Shown here piece by piece: positions 45,245 through 48,746 of a DNA stretch of 48,746 nt; positions within the stretch are counted from its first letter, which is position 1, and each line of letters starts with the position of its first letter. The translations under genes and the position numbers were made by a program. The DNA lies in contig DAINMX010000020.1 in assembly GCA_036736205.1 (NCBI GenBank), positions 1 to 48,746 of the forward strand, written 5' to 3'. Under the pieces are notes generated by a model. That model did no database searches. It was not told the origin of the DNA and saw only the letters and a list, made by a program, of their open reading frames with translations. This DNA is from XYA12-FULL-58-9 sp001798605. Lineage in GTDB: Bacteria > Myxococcota > XYA12-FULL-58-9.

Positions 45245-46249
45245 ATGAGCGAAATTCACGCCCAGTCGAGCTCCAAGTTGGAGCAGATCCTGATCGCGAA
45301 GGTGTGCGAACCTGCCCTGAGTTTGATTCCACGACAGGTTCACCCCAACACCATATCCTTGGTCAATCATCTTCTCTGGTGGGTCTATGCAGGCCTCGCC
45401 TACTGGGCCTGGAACCTTGAGCCGGTTGGAAGAACGCTTGCCCTAGTGGGAGCAGGAATCGGGTTGTTCTTCACCATGGTGGGCGATTGCCTCGATGGCA
45501 TGCAGGCCCGCCGTACCAAACGCTGCAGCAAGCTCGGAGAGCTGATGGACCACGGGCTCGACGCGCTGGCGGTGCCACTGACAACCATAGGTATCACCTT
45601 CGCCCTGCAGTTGCCCGCTTGGGCAGCGGCACCGGTGCACGTCTTCACGGCGATGGTGTACAATGCCCAGCTGGTCCTCTACCACCACACTGGGCACTTC
45701 GTGCACCCGCGAACCTCTGGCACCGTATGCCAAGCTGGTGCCTCAATTGGCTACGTGGCACTGGCCATATGCTTCTGGTTCTTCGATCGTAGCCTACCAT
45801 GGGTGGATCTTGCTGTCGGGGCGCTCGGTATCATCGCCATCATCGCTCAGCTGCAGTACTTGGCCTTCTACTATGGCATGTTGAAGAAACTGGTGTGGCA
45901 CCATCTGCCTTCGATGTTGTTGTGCGGCGGATTCGCCGCCCTCTATTTAAACGGTATCATCGACACTCTGGCGTTCCTGATGACTGTGGCCCTTGTCTCC
46001 TTCCGCATGAGTGGCTCCTATGTTTTGTTCACCATCATCAAGCGGCCTTTCAACGGCTTCGACATTGGCATCGCCATGTGGGCCGTGGCCATCGCCCTGG
46101 CCCATTTCTTTGTCGCGCCGATGTCCGTAGGTGGCAACAGCCTACACAACCTCCTTCCCTATCTTGCGTGCGCCTACATGGCCGCTCGCAATCTCATCGA
46201 CTTCGCACGTCACTTCTCGGCTCTTTCTCCAACCTCACAAACAGCGTGA
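45245..46249 (+). CDS. CDP-alcohol phosphotransferase (ethanolamine/choline-phosphotransferase-like)
   Basis: 334 residues, membrane protein. The full signature D-G-x2-A-R-x8-G-x3-D-x3-D is present from DGMQARRTKRC (Asp84) to GELMDHGLDAL (Asp106), with seven or more hydrophobic segments around it. The family transfers a phospho-alcohol (or phosphonate) from a CDP/CMP-activated donor to a lipid hydroxyl. It is the last gene of the phosphonate operon, so CMP-aminoethylphosphonate is the likely donor and a diacylglycerol or ceramide-like lipid the acceptor. This is the step that makes the phosphonate a membrane lipid headgroup. Confidence 0.92.
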   Translation: MSEIHAQSSSKLEQILIAKVCEPALSLIPRQVHPNTISLVNHLLWWVYAGLAYWAWNLEPVGRTLALVGAGIGLFFTMVGDCLDGMQARRTKRCSKLGELMDHGLDALAVPLTTIGITFALQLPAWAAAPVHVFTAMVYNAQLVLYHHTGHFVHPRTSGTVCQAGASIGYVALAICFWFFDRSLPWVDLAVGALGIIAIIAQLQYLAFYYGMLKKLVWHHLPSMLLCGGFAALYLNGIIDTLAFLMTVALVSFRMSGSYVLFTIIKRPFNGFDIGIAMWAVAIALAHFFVAPMSVGGNSLHNLLPYLACAYMAARNLIDFARHFSALSPTSQTA

Positions 46250-46293
46250 TCGGGAGTCCCGGCGGGATAAACGTTACGGGGCGAGATCGGTTG

Positions 46294-46605
46294 CTATTTG
46301 ACCGGTGCCCTGACGGGCTCCTGTGCCTTCGCTTTCTCATCTTTCCAGTGTTTGTCGATAAGAGACTTGCCCTGCTTGCCTGTCACCACACCGTAGTGAC
46401 TCTCGACAACCTTGTCGTCAAGAACGTGCTCTTTGCCTTCGGTGTCGACGACCTTCCGCTGCGCCGGCGGCAGCCATTCGGTGTACAACACCAACTTGGG
46501 AAGGTCCTTGCGGCCAGTGCTGCGTTCCAGAACAGTGCGTTTAACGCGAAGTTTGTCAAAATATCCGCCCACGGAATTACCTCCGGTAGAAGTCGTTTGT
46601 TTCAT
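46294..46605 (-). CDS. Small hypothetical protein
   Basis: 103 residues from ATG 46605, which has GAGG nine bases upstream; ATG 46614 is also in frame but has the GAGG touching it. The gene starts two bases from the end of the upstream DUF4388 gene, so coupled translation is likely. The sequence is charged (RTVLERSTGRKDLPKLVLY, LDDKVVESHYGVVTGKQG) with no recognised domain, signal peptide or membrane helix. Confidence 0.6.
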   Translation of the reverse strand: MKQTTSTGGNSVGGYFDKLRVKRTVLERSTGRKDLPKLVLYTEWLPPAQRKVVDTEGKEHVLDDKVVESHYGVVTGKQGKSLIDKHWKDEKAKAQEPVRAPVK

Positions 46606-46606
46606 C

Positions 46607-47515
46607 TCAATCATCCTCGCGAAATTGAATACATTCTATCTCGGAGAGAAGATACAACAGGCCGAGTGCCTGTCGCCTAACCGAGGCGTCATCACCATAC
46701 CTATTGATGATTTCTACACCACTATGCTTACCATCAACGCTATCGACAATGCGATGCTGAAGCTCAGATAACGCCAACTCCTCGACGCCATCGCTATCGA
46801 CGACTACGGGTGCCTTGTGGAGCCGACCCATGAGCCGCGCCACAAGATAATCCTCGGGCAACTCATCGAGGAGCTGCAACAAAAGCTCAACAATCGTCAC
46901 CGCCGGCCCAACTCCCTCACCCTCATAAAGATGGCCTGCGAAAAACTCATAACTCCCACTCTGCCAACAGGTGAGCTCGATCAACCGGGCGAGCTGTTGC
47001 TCACGGAGAACCTCATCCAAATCCGCTTTGTCAAGGAGCCCTAGACGGATGAGGGTGTCACTGAGCCTGTTGTTGTCTGTGTGCATGGACTGCAACGCGA
47101 CATCAAGCTCCCCGGGGTCGAGCTTGCCCCGCAATAACAAATACTGCCCGAGGCGCTCTGCTTGAATATTGGAGGAGAAGAACACCAGTCTGCCCTCGCG
47201 CAAATAGGCGTCCTTGCGCAGCTTGCCATCTTGCACGACCAGCAATCCATCTGCGCGTTTTCGATGCAAATCGAACAAAAGCCCCAGAATACTGCAGGCC
47301 GCTAGATCACCATGGCTATCCGACACAGTTGGCATGGCGTCCACTGCGAACGCCGCAAGCTCTGCGAACGCAGCCGGACTCAGGAATTCCCCGCCGTCCC
47401 GAGAGACCCGCACCGTTGGATGAACAACCCCTGCTCGCATGAGATCGCGCGCCGTCGCCAGGCTGATGGGACCGAGAATGCCCCGTTCTGAATCCTGCAG
47501 TCGGTACTCGCTCAT
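46607..47515 (-). CDS. GYF-like plus DUF4388 (PATAN) domain protein
   Basis: 302 residues. The N-terminus (GILGPISLATARDLMRAG, VSRDGGEFLSP) resembles GYF_2-type domains. A DUF4388 (PATAN) domain follows at ~75-200 (LLFDLHRKRADGLLVVQDGK, DAYLREGRLVFFSSN). PATAN proteins are common in deltaproteobacteria and often sit in signalling systems. The start ATG overlaps the stop of the upstream RND remnant (47512-47515). Function is unknown. Confidence 0.8.
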   Translation of the reverse strand: MSEYRLQDSERGILGPISLATARDLMRAGVVHPTVRVSRDGGEFLSPAAFAELAAFAVDAMPTVSDSHGDLAACSILGLLFDLHRKRADGLLVVQDGKLRKDAYLREGRLVFFSSNIQAERLGQYLLLRGKLDPGELDVALQSMHTDNNRLSDTLIRLGLLDKADLDEVLREQQLARLIELTCWQSGSYEFFAGHLYEGEGVGPAVTIVELLLQLLDELPEDYLVARLMGRLHKAPVVVDSDGVEELALSELQHRIVDSVDGKHSGVEIINRYGDDASVRRQALGLLYLLSEIECIQFREDD

Positions 47516-47919
47516 GCGTTCTTCCTTCCAAGGAACAACAACGCCCGATCCTCAAAAAAATCGATGGGCCGCTTGTACATGACATAGCGGACATCGGCCA
47601 GCGCCTCGATCTTGGGAGCGATGTCGTCGGCGAATCGTTTTAGCTGCTCGGCTTCGGCGTTTCGACCAATGATGACGCAGTACCCAACACCGCCAAACTG
47701 CTCGCGCAGTCGGTCCAAATCTTGGACGCTTTGAAAGGTGTCAAGCAACAAAGCCGTCAGATCGGTGTCAAGGACAACGTTAGAGGTTCCCAAGAGCCCC
47801 ACACCAGTGAGCGCGGTGACCAACGCCAAGGTTGCCACCGGTTTCCTGTGCGCCAGGCCGCCAACCGCGCCAAGAACTCCCTCGGCAACACTAACGAAAC
47901 GATTTCCTTCGGCCGCCAC
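47512..47919 (-). pseudogene. N-terminal remnant of an RND/MMPL-family exporter
   Basis: 135 residues from a GTG start. It begins like RND/MMPL transporters: a first membrane helix (VATLALVTALTGVGLLG), then LDTDLTALLLDTFQSVQDL and the start of the periplasmic loop (VRYVMYKRPIDFFEDRALLF), and then stops, where complete proteins run to ~800 residues or more. The stop codon overlaps the DUF4388 start (ATGA), so translation could be coupled. It might be a truncated gene that still makes a one-helix protein, or a decayed copy. No downstream RND sequence was seen on this strand. Confidence 0.65.
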
Positions 47920-48134
47920 GTTGAGCCCTCCATCGCTTACAGAATCCGCGCTTTTAAGCGGGTATGTGCGGCGGTGTCAACGCAACGCACCTCTTTTGCT
48001 CTGGGGCTTATTCGAAAAAGCCCATATCCCCAGCGGCGGTTTGGACCATTCGCGATCCGTTTCAAGACGACAATGTTTCTGGTAAGAGATCGACCGCACA
48101 AACATAGACAAGTCTCTCCAATCGAGGCAAACGC

Positions 48135-48746
48135 GTGAGCAGTCCCATTCAAATCGAAAGTGTATCGACCGATCAGGTTTCGTACGTCGAAATCGCGGGC
48201 TCCATTGACGCAGGACTCGCCCTTGGGCCGATCCTCGACGCGGTCACCCAAAAAAGGGTCGTGCTTAATCTGGCGAAGATCGACGAGATCACCCAAGACG
48301 GGAGAGAGCGTTGGCAGGAGCTCCTGGCTGCAGTTGACGAGCAGGTCGAGCAATTGGTGTTCGTGGAGTGTGCCCCGGTGGTCGTGCAGGAACTCAATCG
48401 CAACGCCCATTTCTTTGGCCATCACGAGATGGCGTCGACATGTGTGCCTCTCGAATGTGAGGTTTGCCTGCGCAAAACCATCGTCGCCATCGCCATGGAC
48501 CAACCGGTTACCGAGGACACCCTCATGTTCTCCTGCGCCCAATGTGACTCACCATTGGTACCCGCGATTGAACCGGCAAAGTATTTCTCGTTCCTCAACG
48601 ACATGGCGGTGACATCCCTGAGTGCGGAAATGCAGGAAGCGATGATCGCCTTTGCCAATCGCCATTCTCGCGCCAGCATCGAGCCGGGAAGTGAGGCGGC
48701 TGAGGAAATGCGGGCCATCGCGGAGGCGATCGCTTCTGCAGAATCG
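48135..48746 (+). CDS. STAS-like and zinc-ribbon protein, runs off the right edge
   Basis: At least 204 residues from a GTG start at 48135 with GAGG seven bases upstream; no stop before the window end. The first ~85 residues look like a STAS/anti-sigma-antagonist-type domain (EIAGSIDAGLALGPILDAV, LNLAKIDEITQDG). It is followed by two CxxC pairs (CEVC in LECEVCLRKT, and CAQC in SCAQCDSPLVPA), fitting a zinc ribbon, then a helical stretch. A regulatory or phosphosignalling role is plausible. It is divergent from the RND remnant across 215 bp. Confidence 0.7.
   Translation, partial: MSSPIQIESVSTDQVSYVEIAGSIDAGLALGPILDAVTQKRVVLNLAKIDEITQDGRERWQELLAAVDEQVEQLVFVECAPVVVQELNRNAHFFGHHEMASTCVPLECEVCLRKTIVAIAMDQPVTEDTLMFSCAQCDSPLVPAIEPAKYFSFLNDMAVTSLSAEMQEAMIAFANRHSRASIEPGSEAAEEMRAIAEAIASAES

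Overview
This is a bacterial chromosome fragment of about 49 kb, fairly GC-rich, with one run of 100 Ns at 19060-19159 that looks like a scaffold gap. Dissimilatory APS reductase genes, Cys-rich lipoproteins, a DUF4388 protein, large TPR proteins and several secondary-metabolite and lipid megasynthases suggest a deltaproteobacterial-type organism (Myxococcota or Desulfobacterota-like), probably from a metagenome. That placement is inference: the window has no rRNA or other phylogenetic marker that settles it.

Left end (1-6106, all minus strand). This is a sulfur-metabolism block: a siroheme synthase (cysG-like, with a shortened HemD-like tail), a LysR regulator, aprB and aprA (APS reductase), and a zinc-ribbon protein with a lysine-rich repetitive tail. 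From 6216 to 9707 lie a secreted TPR protein and a divergent periplasmic-binding-like protein. From 9889 to 17293 lie a type II thioesterase and a two-module NRPS (C-A-T-C-A-T, no release domain, second module predicted for glycine), with visibly different base use from the lipid genes downstream.

Centre (17346-36864). After small lipoproteins and the gap comes a plus-strand cassette: a FAAL-like protein with eroded adenylation motifs, an NAD(P)-dependent reductase, an ACP, a radical SAM enzyme and an acyl-CoA dehydrogenase-like flavoprotein, then a Cys-rich lipoprotein. A minus-strand 3-ketosphinganine-reductase-like SDR faces a second, intact FAAL, which is followed by an ACP and a 2315-residue megasynthase with the order KS-AT-ACP-KR-DH-AONS. 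The C-terminal AONS domain belongs to the family of serine palmitoyltransferase. Together these genes look like a polyketide-type route to a sphingoid-like amino-alcohol base: fatty acid activation, loading, elongation, decarboxylative release with an amino acid, and ketone reduction.

Right (36887-46249). After a large orphan protein and mnmA comes a compact plus-strand operon for a phosphonate headgroup: PEP mutase fused to a nucleotidyltransferase, phosphonopyruvate decarboxylase, a second nucleotidyltransferase, a 2-aminoethylphosphonate-type aminotransferase and a CDP-alcohol phosphotransferase. These would make 2-aminoethylphosphonate, activate it as a CMP ester and transfer it to a lipid hydroxyl. 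The main hypothesis is that the centre and right blocks together make a phosphonosphingolipid-like membrane lipid (ceramide-aminoethylphosphonate type) whose base comes from a polyketide synthase.

Right end (46294-48746). A short hypothetical gene, a GYF/DUF4388 protein and an N-terminal remnant of an RND/MMPL exporter are on the minus strand. A STAS-like plus zinc-ribbon protein runs off the right edge.
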